DNA from: Bacillus sp. AFS037270
GTDB lineage: Bacteria > Bacillota > Bacilli > Bacillales_B > DSM-18226
Direction: 5' to 3'
Assembly (NCBI RefSeq): GCF_002585305.1
Contig: NZ_NUNF01000032.1
Location: 178,512 to 213,487, forward strand
DNA length: 34,976 bases
In this document: positions 8,329-15,075 of the stretch, in pieces
How the letters are laid out: each line of letters starts with the position of its first letter
How positions within the stretch are numbered: position 1 is the stretch's first letter
The notes under the pieces: generated by a model
Database searches by the model: none
Told to the model about the DNA's origin: nothing
The model's input: only the letters and a program-made list of their open reading frames with translations
Made by a program: the position numbers and the translations under genes

Positions 8329-8422
8329 ATTTACCTTCTTGAATAGGGTGATGATACACATACAAGAGAAGCTTCATGAAGATAATACTTTTGTTACAGA
8401 AAAACAAAAGGGAGTGTTATCC

Positions 8423-9253
8423 ATGCCATTCGGTGCACATGAAGCAATGGAAGTCCATGAAATATTAACTGAAAAAATAAATATTATTAATCATTTTAAT
8501 CTGTATGCACAACAAGCGAAAAACCCTCAGTTAAAAGAAATGATTCACCGTCATTTACAGGAAGAGATTAAATCTTATGATGCGATCGTTTCTTATACAC
8601 ATGATTACCAAAATTTCACTCCTATGTCGCCTAATACGAATATTGGTTCTGTTAAACCGAATCAAATCCAATATGGACTTGATAATCCAAGTATGTTAGC
8701 TCCTGAGTCTAATACAACCTTCAATGATTATGAAATCGCAAGTGCCTTGCTCATCTGTCATAAAAATGGCGCCGCGAATGGAGTAAAAGCTACTTTAGAA
8801 ATTGCCGACCCAAATCTTCGTCAAGTTCTTTTAAACGGTGCTGTTAATTGTGTAAATCAGGCATATGAAGTATTTTTATTTATGAATCAGCAGGGGCAAT
8901 ATCAAATCCCAACGATGAGGGATCATACTGCGAAAACATATTTACACACTTTTCAACCTGTCAGTGAATCTTTAAAAGCTCAATACGTTGTAAATCCTAT
9001 TCAAGCTCAGGGCGCTGACCAAGGGAGGATGTTAAATGCGATGGGTGGTACTCAAATGAACCAGCCAACACATGTTTCAAGATCAGGTCAAAATATAATG
9101 CCTATGGGTCAAACGATGCAATCTCTTAGCGGTATGGCAGGTAGTGGGAACATGCAACAGCAACAGCCGCAGCATGTTCAAAACCCAATGTATGGTCAGA
9201 TGTTGGGAAATCAATCCAATATGCAGCAAGGCACTCAGCATTATAATCATTAA
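8423..9253 (+). CDS. spore coat protein, CotF family
   Basis: A 276-residue protein. Its N-terminal half (MPFGAHEAMEVHEILTEKIN and the following helices) is typical of CotF-like/ferritin-fold spore coat proteins with two helical repeats. The second repeat includes DYEIASALLICHKNGA and VNCVNQAYEVFLFMNQ. The last 70 residues are low complexity, rich in Gln, Met, Asn and Gly. The open frame runs back to 8240 inside pucG, but AAAAGGGAG lies 7 bases before the ATG at 8423, so the shorter form is chosen. It probably coats the spore and is unrelated in function to the purine genes upstream. Presence of a coat gene supports a spore-former. Confidence 0.85.
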   Translation: MPFGAHEAMEVHEILTEKINIINHFNLYAQQAKNPQLKEMIHRHLQEEIKSYDAIVSYTHDYQNFTPMSPNTNIGSVKPNQIQYGLDNPSMLAPESNTTFNDYEIASALLICHKNGAANGVKATLEIADPNLRQVLLNGAVNCVNQAYEVFLFMNQQGQYQIPTMRDHTAKTYLHTFQPVSESLKAQYVVNPIQAQGADQGRMLNAMGGTQMNQPTHVSRSGQNIMPMGQTMQSLSGMAGSGNMQQQQPQHVQNPMYGQMLGNQSNMQQGTQHYNH

Positions 9254-9262
9254 GCATTTATT

Positions 9263-9296
9263 AGTGGACGTGGATAAAACCATGTCCACTTTTGTT
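9263..9296 (+). terminator. intrinsic terminator after the coat protein gene
   Basis: AGTGGACGTGG (9263-9273) pairs with CCATGTCCACT (9280-9290), one G-U wobble, followed by TTTGTT. Confidence 0.75.
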
Positions 9297-9378
9297 CTAG
9301 CAATATTTTCAATCTTAGAGCTTTGTCCCATTCCATTTCTCCGCCAGCGAATATGATTAATTAAGGCAGGTGAGAGAG

Positions 9379-10176
9379 ATGTATTTAGTTGGTTTTTATT
9401 CGCCAAAGGCAAAATCAGGGGTTACCGAATTGTCTGTTTCAATTTATCATTGGTTAAAAACAAACACTACTTTATCTGTTGCATTCATTTCCTATGGCTC
9501 CTTAGAAAGAGAAAACACATCAAATGAACTAATCCATGAATTTTCTAAGTTGTCGGTTACCGAACAAAAGCGGAAAGTGAAACAAATGAAAAAAGCCCAT
9601 GACATCACCATTTATGATGCTTCGAGTCAGTTATCAGAAGGGGTATTAAAGCTGTTACCGATCGTTGACCGTTTGTTTGTAGTTGGGGAAGAACATAATG
9701 AATTTGCGTACAAGCTTCAGCAAATCATCCAATTTGATAAAATCTTTGATAAAAACGTAAAAAGTTTTATTGCTCATTTACGGGGAAATAAAACGTTTAT
9801 TCTTCAGGAAAATAAGGACAACCATGTGATCGGATTTAATTATTCCAAGCAGGAGACAAATGATATCGGACAAATGATCTATACTGATTATGTAACACAT
9901 TACTTAAATGAGAAGTTAATTGATAATAATGAAAAGGTCTTTAGAAAGATCAAGAAGATCCCAAAAGAAGATTTATTTAATGGCCTCTATGAACTAGGGA
10001 TTGATTTCGAGAAGGCTATGCTTTATGAAAGATACGTAAAATTACGAGAACTCATGGGGCAAGCCTACGAAGACGCGCTAGAAGACCTCTTCCCACACTT
10101 CATGCACACCCCCTTCCCACAAATTCTAGACAAACTCCAAGCCGAACTCTATGTGATTTCCAAACTCAATTTCTAA
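9379..10176 (+). CDS. unknown protein with degenerate ParA/MinD-like N-terminus
   Basis: A 265-residue protein I do not recognise. The N-terminus MYLVGFYSPKAKSGVTELSVS has the shape of a ParA/MinD first strand and P-loop, but the Walker lysine is missing. A later strand (HDITIYDASSQLS, then IVDRLFVVGEEH) matches the place where these ATPases carry their switch II aspartate and next strand. It may therefore be a non-catalytic relative. No signal peptide or membrane segment is seen. The ATG at 9379 is preferred over GTG 9370 because AGGTGA is better spaced. The last 100 bases are unusually rich in C and poor in G compared with the rest of the gene. It follows the coat gene's terminator and has no operon partner. 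Confidence 0.6.
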   Translation: MYLVGFYSPKAKSGVTELSVSIYHWLKTNTTLSVAFISYGSLERENTSNELIHEFSKLSVTEQKRKVKQMKKAHDITIYDASSQLSEGVLKLLPIVDRLFVVGEEHNEFAYKLQQIIQFDKIFDKNVKSFIAHLRGNKTFILQENKDNHVIGFNYSKQETNDIGQMIYTDYVTHYLNEKLIDNNEKVFRKIKKIPKEDLFNGLYELGIDFEKAMLYERYVKLRELMGQAYEDALEDLFPHFMHTPFPQILDKLQAELYVISKLNF

Positions 10177-10181
10177 CTTTC

Positions 10182-10194
10182 GGTGCCTGTCACC
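10182..10194. repeat. GGTGCCTGTCACC motif, possible Bacillus dispersed repeat
   Basis: A near-palindromic 13-mer just after the stop codon of the unknown gene. I recall this motif as common in intergenic DNA of some Bacillus genomes. The window alone shows one exact copy, plus a one-mismatch inverse copy inside queC at 20024-20036. Confidence 0.35.
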
Positions 10195-10199
10195 ATTAG

Positions 10200-10233
10200 T
10201 ACTGCCAGGATGTTAGAATATGTCTTGGCAGTA
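10200..10233 (+). terminator. hairpin, possible weak terminator
   Basis: TACTGCCA (10200-10207) pairs with TGGCAGTA (10226-10233). The following TTTATCTT is only partly U-rich, so termination would be inefficient. Confidence 0.4.
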
Positions 10234-10306
10234 TTTATCTTAAGTAAGAGAATTAATGGAAAATTTGGCTGCAATAGGTTACCATTTGAGTAAGATGCAA
10301 ATTATA

Positions 10307-10323
10307 TGTAATGTCTCATTACA
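10307..10323. promoter_or_regulatory. perfect palindrome upstream of the PatB-like gene
   Basis: TGTAATGTCTCATTACA is a perfect 7-3-7 inverted repeat, 38 bases before the start codon at 10362. Its outer TGTAA/TTACA half-sites match GlnR/TnrA boxes, but the centre is too GC-rich for the consensus. It is likely an operator; the regulator is unknown. Confidence 0.45.
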
Positions 10324-10361
10324 AAGTTTAACCATCTATTCGACGACGAAGGGTGATATTT

Positions 10362-11552
10362 ATGAAATACAATTTTGATGAAATTGTTAATCGGAGAGGG
10401 ACTTATTCCATCAAATGGGATGGAGGTGACATGATTAAAAAGATGGGGCTTACGGAAAGGTATGACGAAGAGACCATTCCGTTGTTTACGGCAGATATGG
10501 ATTTACCTGTACCTCAACCCTTAATAGATGCCTTACATAAGACGGTTGATCATCGAATTTTCGGTTACTCCATTTTTCCGGATGAATATTTTGAAGCCAT
10601 CCAACATTGGTTTAAAAAGAGACATGATTGGGACATCAAGAAGGAAGAAATTATATATAGCCCTGGTACTGTCCATGCCTTAAACATAGCAGTCAGAGCA
10701 TTTACTAATCCAGGTGAAGGAATCATTATTCAACGGCCTGTCTATCCTCCGTTTACGGCAGCGATTAAAGCTAACGGCAGGGAACTCCTAAATAATGCTC
10801 TTAAATGTGATGAAGAGGGATATTATCATATTGATTTTCCGGATTTTGAGGAAAAAGCTAAAGATGATAACACAAAAATGTTCATTTTATGTAATCCTCA
10901 TAACCCAACCGGAAGGATATTTACCGAAGAAGAACTACATAAATTATCCGATATTTGTGCCGCCAATAATGTCCTAATTGTTGCGGATGAAATCCATGGA
11001 GATTTAATTCGTCAGAATCAAACTTTCCTGCCAATCGCAAAAATAGTAGATAATGCAGACCATATTATCTCGTTTACAGCTATCAACAAAACGTTTAACC
11101 TTGCTGGTCTTCACTGTACCAATGTGATTATCTCAAATCCTAAACATCGAAATACGTTCATTCGTGTAATGGGCAACCATTTACCGTCGCCGTTCACCGT
11201 ATCAGCCTTAATATCCGTCTATCATGATGGTGAAGAATGGCTCGAGCAGTTAAAAGAATATATCGACGGTACAATGGAATGGGCGGTCCAGTTCTTAGCG
11301 GAAAGGATGCCGAAAGTAAAAGTGAGAATACCTGAGGGTACTTATATTTTGTGGATGGATTTTAGCGGATATGGCTTAAACCCAGAAGAGGTTCATGACC
11401 GTATCTATAATAAAGCGAATGTCATTCTTGAAGACGGAAAACTGTTTGGTGAAGAAGGACTCCACTATCAAAGAATTTGTATTCCATCTCCTCGTCCAAT
11501 AATCAAAGAAGCATTTGAGAGGATTGCCAGGGAATTTGAAGGTTTAAGTTAA
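10362..11552 (+). CDS. patB: MalY/PatB family PLP-dependent C-S lyase/aminotransferase
   Basis: Fold type I PLP enzyme, 396 residues, of the MalY/PatB branch. These act as cystathionine beta-lyases or cysteine-S-conjugate lyases. The family start (NRRGTYSIKWD) and FTADMDLPVPQP are visible, as are CNPHNPTGRIFTEEEL, VADEIHGDL and FTAINKTFNLAGL, with the PLP lysine near residue 243. The start at ATG 10362 is preferred over GTG 10353 because GAAGGGTGAT is better spaced. It stands alone, with a palindrome in its promoter region. Its original terminator has been split by an insertion sequence. The precise substrate cannot be read from the sequence. Confidence 0.85.
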   Translation: MKYNFDEIVNRRGTYSIKWDGGDMIKKMGLTERYDEETIPLFTADMDLPVPQPLIDALHKTVDHRIFGYSIFPDEYFEAIQHWFKKRHDWDIKKEEIIYSPGTVHALNIAVRAFTNPGEGIIIQRPVYPPFTAAIKANGRELLNNALKCDEEGYYHIDFPDFEEKAKDDNTKMFILCNPHNPTGRIFTEEELHKLSDICAANNVLIVADEIHGDLIRQNQTFLPIAKIVDNADHIISFTAINKTFNLAGLHCTNVIISNPKHRNTFIRVMGNHLPSPFTVSALISVYHDGEEWLEQLKEYIDGTMEWAVQFLAERMPKVKVRIPEGTYILWMDFSGYGLNPEEVHDRIYNKANVILEDGKLFGEEGLHYQRICIPSPRPIIKEAFERIAREFEGLS

Positions 11553-11583
11553 AGCAGCTAAAAAAATTGTCCGATTATAAAGC

Positions 11584-11596
11584 AAAAAGCAATGCC
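11584..11596. terminator. left arm of a terminator split by an IS element
   Basis: AAAAAGCAATGCC is the exact reverse complement of GGCATTGCTTTTT at 13085-13097. Joining the flanks without one GAA copy restores a bidirectional terminator between the patB-like gene and the cytochrome gene. It has an inner CCCT/AGGG pairing in the loop. The IS element now separates the arms by about 1.5 kb. Confidence 0.8.
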
Positions 11597-11623
11597 ATAA
11601 CCCTAGTTAAAGGGAATGAAGTG

Positions 11624-11668
11624 CACCCCAAAAGTTAGAGTGAAAATCTAACTTTTGGGGTGTTTTTT
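11624..11668 (+). terminator. terminator-like hairpin in the IS left end
   Basis: CACCCCAAAAGTTAGA pairs perfectly over 16 bp with TCTAACTTTTGGGGTG, with a 7-base loop, followed by six Ts. It lies directly before orfA. It should block transcription entering from outside, and it now probably ends the patB-like transcript. Confidence 0.75.
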
Positions 11669-12225
11669 ATGGCTAAATATAGTGAAGAATTTAAATTAAT
11701 TCATTTAAAAGAATATCAAGAAGGGAAATTGGGATATAAGCAGTTAGCAAAGAAGCATGGTATGAGAGACAGTACACCAATTTTGAGATGGGTAAAAACT
11801 TACGAGAAATTCGGGGAAAAAGGATTAAGAAGGAAGAAAAATAGGGTAACTTATTCTGTTCAATTCAAGCTGGATGTATTAAGCTTTATGAAGAAAACAG
11901 GTTCTTCAGAAACGGAAACAGCCCTCATTTTGAGTTAACAAATCCTCCTATGATAGCTTCATGGAAGAAAGCTTTTCATGAGGGGGGTGTTGAAGGCCTG
12001 AATAAACATAAAGGGCGGCCTCCTATGTCTAATAAAGATAAGAACAAAAGAAACACGGAAGAAAAGGAAATGACGTACGAACAAAAGTTGGAAAGAGAAA
12101 ACGAACTCCTACGTTTGGAGGTAGAATACTTAAAAAAGTTGCGAGCTTTTCAAATGGATCCGGAGGGCTATCTCGAAAAGCACAAGCAGCGTTATCATTC
12201 GAACTCAAAGAAACCTTCAAATTAA
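11669..12225 (+). pseudogene. IS3-family transposase OrfA, frameshifted
   Basis: The first part, MAKYSEEFKLIHLKEYQEG to 11938, holds two helix-turn-helix units (KQLAKKHGM and similar). A one-base loss near 11931 ends it early at a TAA. Reading continues in another frame as NPPMIASWKKAFHEGG to GRPPMSNK. It then forms a leucine-zipper-like tail (YEQKLERENELLRLEVEYLKK). The heptamer AAAAAAG at 12132-12138 lies in phase (A AAA AAG) for the programmed -1 shift used by IS3 elements to make OrfAB. Confidence 0.85.
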
Positions 12226-13049
12226 AAGATGTGTTACGCATAGTCGGTATTCCGGAATCTTCCTATCACTATCATATAAAAATGATGAAGAAGGAAAATC
12301 CAGATAGCGAACTTGAAACTTGTATTCAATCCATTTTTGATGAATATAACGGCAATTACGGTTATCGTCGTATCCAGCTGGAATTGAAAAACCGTGGTAC
12401 TAAAGTGAATCATAAAAGTGCAACGCATCATGAATAAAATCGGAATCAAAGGAGAAAAGTTCAGAAGAAAATCACGTAAATACAGTTCTTACAAAGGAAC
12501 TACAGGAACTGTTGCCAAGAACCGCATAAATCGTCGTTTTCACACAAATGTGTGTCATCAAAAATTAACAACGGATATCACAGAATTTAAGTGTTCAAAC
12601 AGTCTAAAACTGTATCTGAGTCCCATTATGGACATGTTCAACGGTGAAGTCCTTTCGTATGGGATAAGTATGCGCCCGACCTTAGAATCAGCGCTCACCC
12701 TGCTGGAGGAAGCTCTTGAAATTGTGAAAGGTCAAAGTACAGAACCACTATACATTCTGATCAAGGCTGGCATTATCAACATAATAAATGGGTAAAAACA
12801 CTCGAAGAAAACAAGGTGTTCCAGAGTATGTCACGAAAAGGAAACTGTTTAGATAATTCGCCAATGGAAAACTTTTTCGGTTTAATGAAACAAGAGATGT
12901 ATTACGGAGAAGCACTGTGCTCATATGAGGAATTAAAAAATAGAATAGAAGATTATATCGATTATTATAATAACAAGCGTATAAAGAAAAAATTAGCAGG
13001 TATGAGTCCGGTTCAATACCGGGTCCATACCTGCCAATTAGCTGCTTAA
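12132..13049 (+). pseudogene. IS3-family transposase OrfB (DDE integrase), frameshifted
   Basis: The OrfB frame can be followed from the slip site through FKLKDVLRIVGIPESSYHYH and GNYGYRRIQLELKNRG. It then shifts frame near 12415 (RIMNKIGIKGEKFRRKSRKY, TTDITEF with the first Asp) and again near 12750. After that it reads HSDQGWHYQHNKWVKTL (second Asp) and DNSPMENFFGLMKQEM (catalytic Glu), ending SPVQYRVHTCQLAA. All three catalytic residues survive, but in two different frames, so no active enzyme is made. Confidence 0.88.
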
Positions 13050-13080
13050 ATATAAACTCTAACTTTCGAGGGTCACCTCA

Positions 13081-13097
13081 GAAGGGCATTGCTTTTT
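13081..13097. terminator. right arm of the IS-split terminator
   Basis: Begins with the GAA target duplication, followed by GGCATTGCTTTTT (13085-13097), the complement of the arm at 11584-11596. The cytochrome gene, which reads leftward toward it, has lost this hairpin as a working terminator. Confidence 0.8.
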
Positions 13098-13115
13098 CTA
13101 TTTTAGGTATAAATG

Positions 13116-13466
13116 TTACTTCTTTTCTGATAACCATTTAGCGACAACGGTCACATCGTCACCTGAAATAACGCCCGCAGGCATTCCGTTTTTACCGTTT
13201 TTAATAATATTTTCTATTTCACTTTGGTCATATTTTGAACCAATTTTATTTAAGGCAGGGCCGGCTCCACCTTGTAATTGATCCCCATGGCAAGTAATAC
13301 AGTTTTCCCCTACAATATCCTCTGCATTTCCTGAAGCCGAGGCCGTTACGCTTCCTTTTGCAGAAACAGGCTGCGACTGTTTAGGACCTTCGTAAACGAA
13401 TAGTAAAAATACTAGGCATACGGCCAGAATTATATTAAATCCAGTTATCATATATGTTTTTTTCAT
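13116..13466 (-). CDS. membrane-anchored class I cytochrome c
   Basis: A 116-residue small cytochrome c. A single N-terminal membrane segment (about residues 6-25) anchors it outside the membrane. A Ser/Ala-rich linker leads to the haem site CITCHG near residue 56. NGMPAG near residue 94 supplies the distal methionine ligand. It resembles the short c551/c550-type cytochromes of Bacillus. It diverges from the tatC-tatA-dehydrogenase cluster, whose GMC flavoprotein and subunit 3 normally pair with a cytochrome c subunit. It is therefore a likely electron acceptor for that enzyme, passing electrons to the respiratory chain. AGGGG precedes the ATG. The gene follows the 86-residue membrane protein by 23 bases. 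Confidence 0.88.
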   Translation of the reverse strand: MKKTYMITGFNIILAVCLVFLLFVYEGPKQSQPVSAKGSVTASASGNAEDIVGENCITCHGDQLQGGAGPALNKIGSKYDQSEIENIIKNGKNGMPAGVISGDDVTVVAKWLSEKK

Positions 13467-13489
13467 ATGAATCCCCTACTTATTTAGTT

Positions 13490-13750
13490 TTAGAAAAAAG
13501 AATGCCAATTAAAAACAATCGACCAAACAAAGGTGTTGATTAATAAACCTACGATGAAAAGAGTCCATTGGTTTTTCTTGTCTTCCCAGCATGCGACAAT
13601 GAGGGCCAGACCCACTGGAATACCGATAAAGGCTAGCCAGGGAAATGCATCGAAAGTTTTAACGCAGTAGATGCCTAAGCTCGCTGTTAACAGTAAAGAT
13701 AATACGAGTTCACTTAAGAAAGATAATTCAGTTTTTATATGAGTGGTCAT
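13490..13750 (-). CDS. small membrane protein of unknown function
   Basis: 86 residues with about three hydrophobic segments: LVLSLLLTASLGIYCV, WLAFIGIPVGLALIVACW and WTLFIVGLLINTFVWSIVF. A charged EDKKNQ lies between the last two. The frame is open to 13891, but AGGAG lies 7 bases before the ATG at 13750, giving a sensible small protein. It is the first gene of a two-gene unit with the cytochrome c and is divergent from tatC. No family is recognised. A role in anchoring or assembling the dehydrogenase-cytochrome chain is only a guess from context. Confidence 0.7.
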   Translation of the reverse strand: MTTHIKTELSFLSELVLSLLLTASLGIYCVKTFDAFPWLAFIGIPVGLALIVACWEDKKNQWTLFIVGLLINTFVWSIVFNWHSFF

Positions 13751-13931
13751 GATTTTTCTCCTAATCAAGAAAGTTATTTGATTTTTCGGAATAATTAATT
13801 TTGAACATTTTGTGACAAAAAAATTGTCTTTTTTAAATTTATTATCGTATACTAGTAATTGTTTTTTAGGGCAACGAAATAAATTATACAAGTTTTTAAT
13901 CTATTTAAAAAGGGGTGTTCAGAAATTTATT

Positions 13932-14669
13932 ATGGAACAGGCCAATATTCAACAGGATCAAGAACAACTCCTGATAGCACATCTAACCGAATTAAGGAAG
14001 CGCCTCATTATCGTACTAGTAATTTTAACTGTTTCCTTAATAGCAGGATTTATGGCCTCTCCAACAATTTTACAATTTATTAAATCACAGCCATCCGCAG
14101 TTAGAATTGAATGGAATGTGTTTGGATTCGCAGATGGAATTGCTATTTATTTTAAATGTGCGCTTGTTGTGGCCTTATTAATATCCTTGCCAGCTGCTTT
14201 GCACCAAACTTGGTTGTTTGTAAAGCCAGGATTAACCGATGAGGAAAAAAAGGGTGTATTTGTTTTCATCCCGATCACGTTTTTCTTATTTATTTTGGGA
14301 GTATCGTTTAGCTATTTTGTGTTATTCCCGATGATGATTCAATTCTTATCATCAATTAACCAATCCATTGGCGCTACAGAAACGTATGGAATCAATCAAT
14401 ATTTTAAGATGATGTTTGGCATTATTCTACCTGTCAGTCTCATGTTTGAATTACCTGTTATCATTGTATTTCTAACGAAGATTGGTTTGGTTAATCCACA
14501 GTTTTTACGAAAGATTAGAAAAGCAGCCTACTTTGTCCTGGTACTATTGGCAATCACGATCACGCCTCCTGATTTTATCTCAGATTTTATATTTAGCGTG
14601 CCATTACTGATTCTCTATGAGGTTAGTATTCTATGTTCCAAGTGGATATATAAGAAAAACAGAGGATGA
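13932..14669 (+). CDS. tatC: Sec-independent protein translocase TatC
   Basis: Receptor subunit of the twin-arginine translocase, an inner membrane protein that recognises RR signal peptides of folded cargo. 245 residues with six membrane segments. Family motifs visible: HLTELRKRLI near the N-terminus, WLFVKPGLTDEEKK, SYFVLFPMM, and ELPVIIVFLTKIGLV followed by RKAAYFVLVLLAITITPPD. The frame is open upstream, but the ATG at 13932 gives the canonical N-terminus. AAGGGGTG is about 15 bases upstream, rather far. Directly followed by tatA and a Tat-signal dehydrogenase subunit, it looks like a dedicated TatAC pair for that enzyme. Confidence 0.93.
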   Translation: MEQANIQQDQEQLLIAHLTELRKRLIIVLVILTVSLIAGFMASPTILQFIKSQPSAVRIEWNVFGFADGIAIYFKCALVVALLISLPAALHQTWLFVKPGLTDEEKKGVFVFIPITFFLFILGVSFSYFVLFPMMIQFLSSINQSIGATETYGINQYFKMMFGIILPVSLMFELPVIIVFLTKIGLVNPQFLRKIRKAAYFVLVLLAITITPPDFISDFIFSVPLLILYEVSILCSKWIYKKNRG

Positions 14670-14692
14670 AGTGAAAATGTCATCTATTAAAT

Positions 14693-14704
14693 TAGATCGA
14701 TCTA
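14693..14704. promoter_or_regulatory. palindrome TAGATCGATCTA upstream of tatA
   Basis: A perfect 12-bp palindrome between tatC and tatA. The same core AGATCGATCT occurs twice more just after tatA (14991-15023) and, as far as I can see, nowhere else in the window. It is likely an operator or RNA hairpin specific to this cluster. Confidence 0.5.
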
Positions 14705-14779
14705 GTAAATCGTAAGACACGTTCAGAGTTGGAGCTTCAAGCCATTAACGAACAGATATTTTTTAAAGGGGGAATTGTT

Positions 14780-14977
14780 TTGTTAAGTTCAATCGGTGTT
14801 CCAGGACTTATTATCATTTTAGTATTAGCTTTAATTTTATTTGGTCCATCTAAATTACCTCAACTTGGAAAAGCTGTTGGGGATACACTTCGTGAATTCA
14901 AGAAGTCAACTAGAGAGATCGTTGACGATGTGAAAGAACCATTTGAAGTGGACAGTAAAAAGGAGAAGCAAAAATAA
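14780..14977 (+). CDS. tatA: twin-arginine translocase subunit TatA/E
   Basis: Forms the protein-conducting part of the Tat translocase. 65 residues: one membrane segment ([17 protein letters not shown]), the hinge [15 protein letters not shown] with the conserved FGP-x-KLP, then an amphipathic helix ([15 protein letters not shown]) and a charged tail. The frame runs upstream to 14729, but TTG at 14780 is chosen because AAAGGGGGA lies 6 bases before it. It lies between tatC and the Tat cargo gene, flanked by AGATCGATCT palindromes. Confidence 0.93.
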   Translation: MLSSIGVPGLIIILVLALILFGPSKLPQLGKAVGDTLREFKKSTREIVDDVKEPFEVDSKKEKQK

Positions 14978-14988
14978 TTTTTTTGCTT
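14966..14988 (+). terminator. AT-rich hairpin at the end of tatA
   Basis: AAGCAAAA pairs with TTTTGCTT around the tatA stop codon, followed by TT and the 33-bp palindrome. It is weak and may only partly end transcription before the dehydrogenase genes. Confidence 0.35.
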
Positions 14989-14990
14989 TT

Positions 14991-15023
14991 TAATTAGATC
15001 GATCTATTAGATCGATCTAATTA
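14991..15023. promoter_or_regulatory. 33-bp perfect palindrome with two AGATCGATCT cores
   Basis: Two 16-bp arms starting TAATTAGATCGATCTA surround a single T. Each arm contains the 12-bp palindrome also found at 14693-14704, so the region is a palindrome of palindromes. It lies 53 bases before the dehydrogenase start, where an operator for the downstream genes would be expected. It could also form a hairpin in RNA. Confidence 0.6.
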
Positions 15024-15075
15024 TCAGAAGTTAATCAATTTTTTTCACTTTATTTAATGAAATGGGGGGTTTTCT

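Larger units (their letters stand above)
11617..13080 (+). mobile_element. decayed IS3-family insertion sequence (IS150-like)
   Basis: 1464 bp. The left end TGAAGTGCACCCCAAAAG and the reverse-complemented right end TGAGGTGACCCTCGAAAG align as imperfect inverted repeats sharing AAAGTTAGAGT further in. Both begin with TG, as IS3 ends do. GAA at 11614-11616 and at 13081-13083 is a 3-bp target duplication, normal for IS3. It encodes a helix-turn-helix OrfA and a DDE OrfB, both broken by frameshifts, so it should not transpose on its own. The intact target duplication and mostly readable frames suggest insertion was not very old. Confidence 0.9.

Noticed and set aside
11622..13080. Alternative left end of the IS at TGCACCCC with a 4-bp duplication GAAG
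   Set aside because: The right end reads TGAGGTG when reversed, and the left end aligns best as TGAAGTG starting at 11617, leaving a 3-bp GAA duplication. The 4-bp reading remains possible but needs a shorter repeat.
13814..13828. Inverted repeat GACAAAAAAATTGTC between the small membrane protein and tatC
   Set aside because: Short arms in very AT-rich DNA and no match to a known redox regulator site; not strong enough to annotate as an operator.
14678..14716. 12-codon frame starting [10 protein letters not shown] between tatC and tatA
   Set aside because: Too short, overlaps the palindrome, and no sign of conservation can be judged from one sequence.
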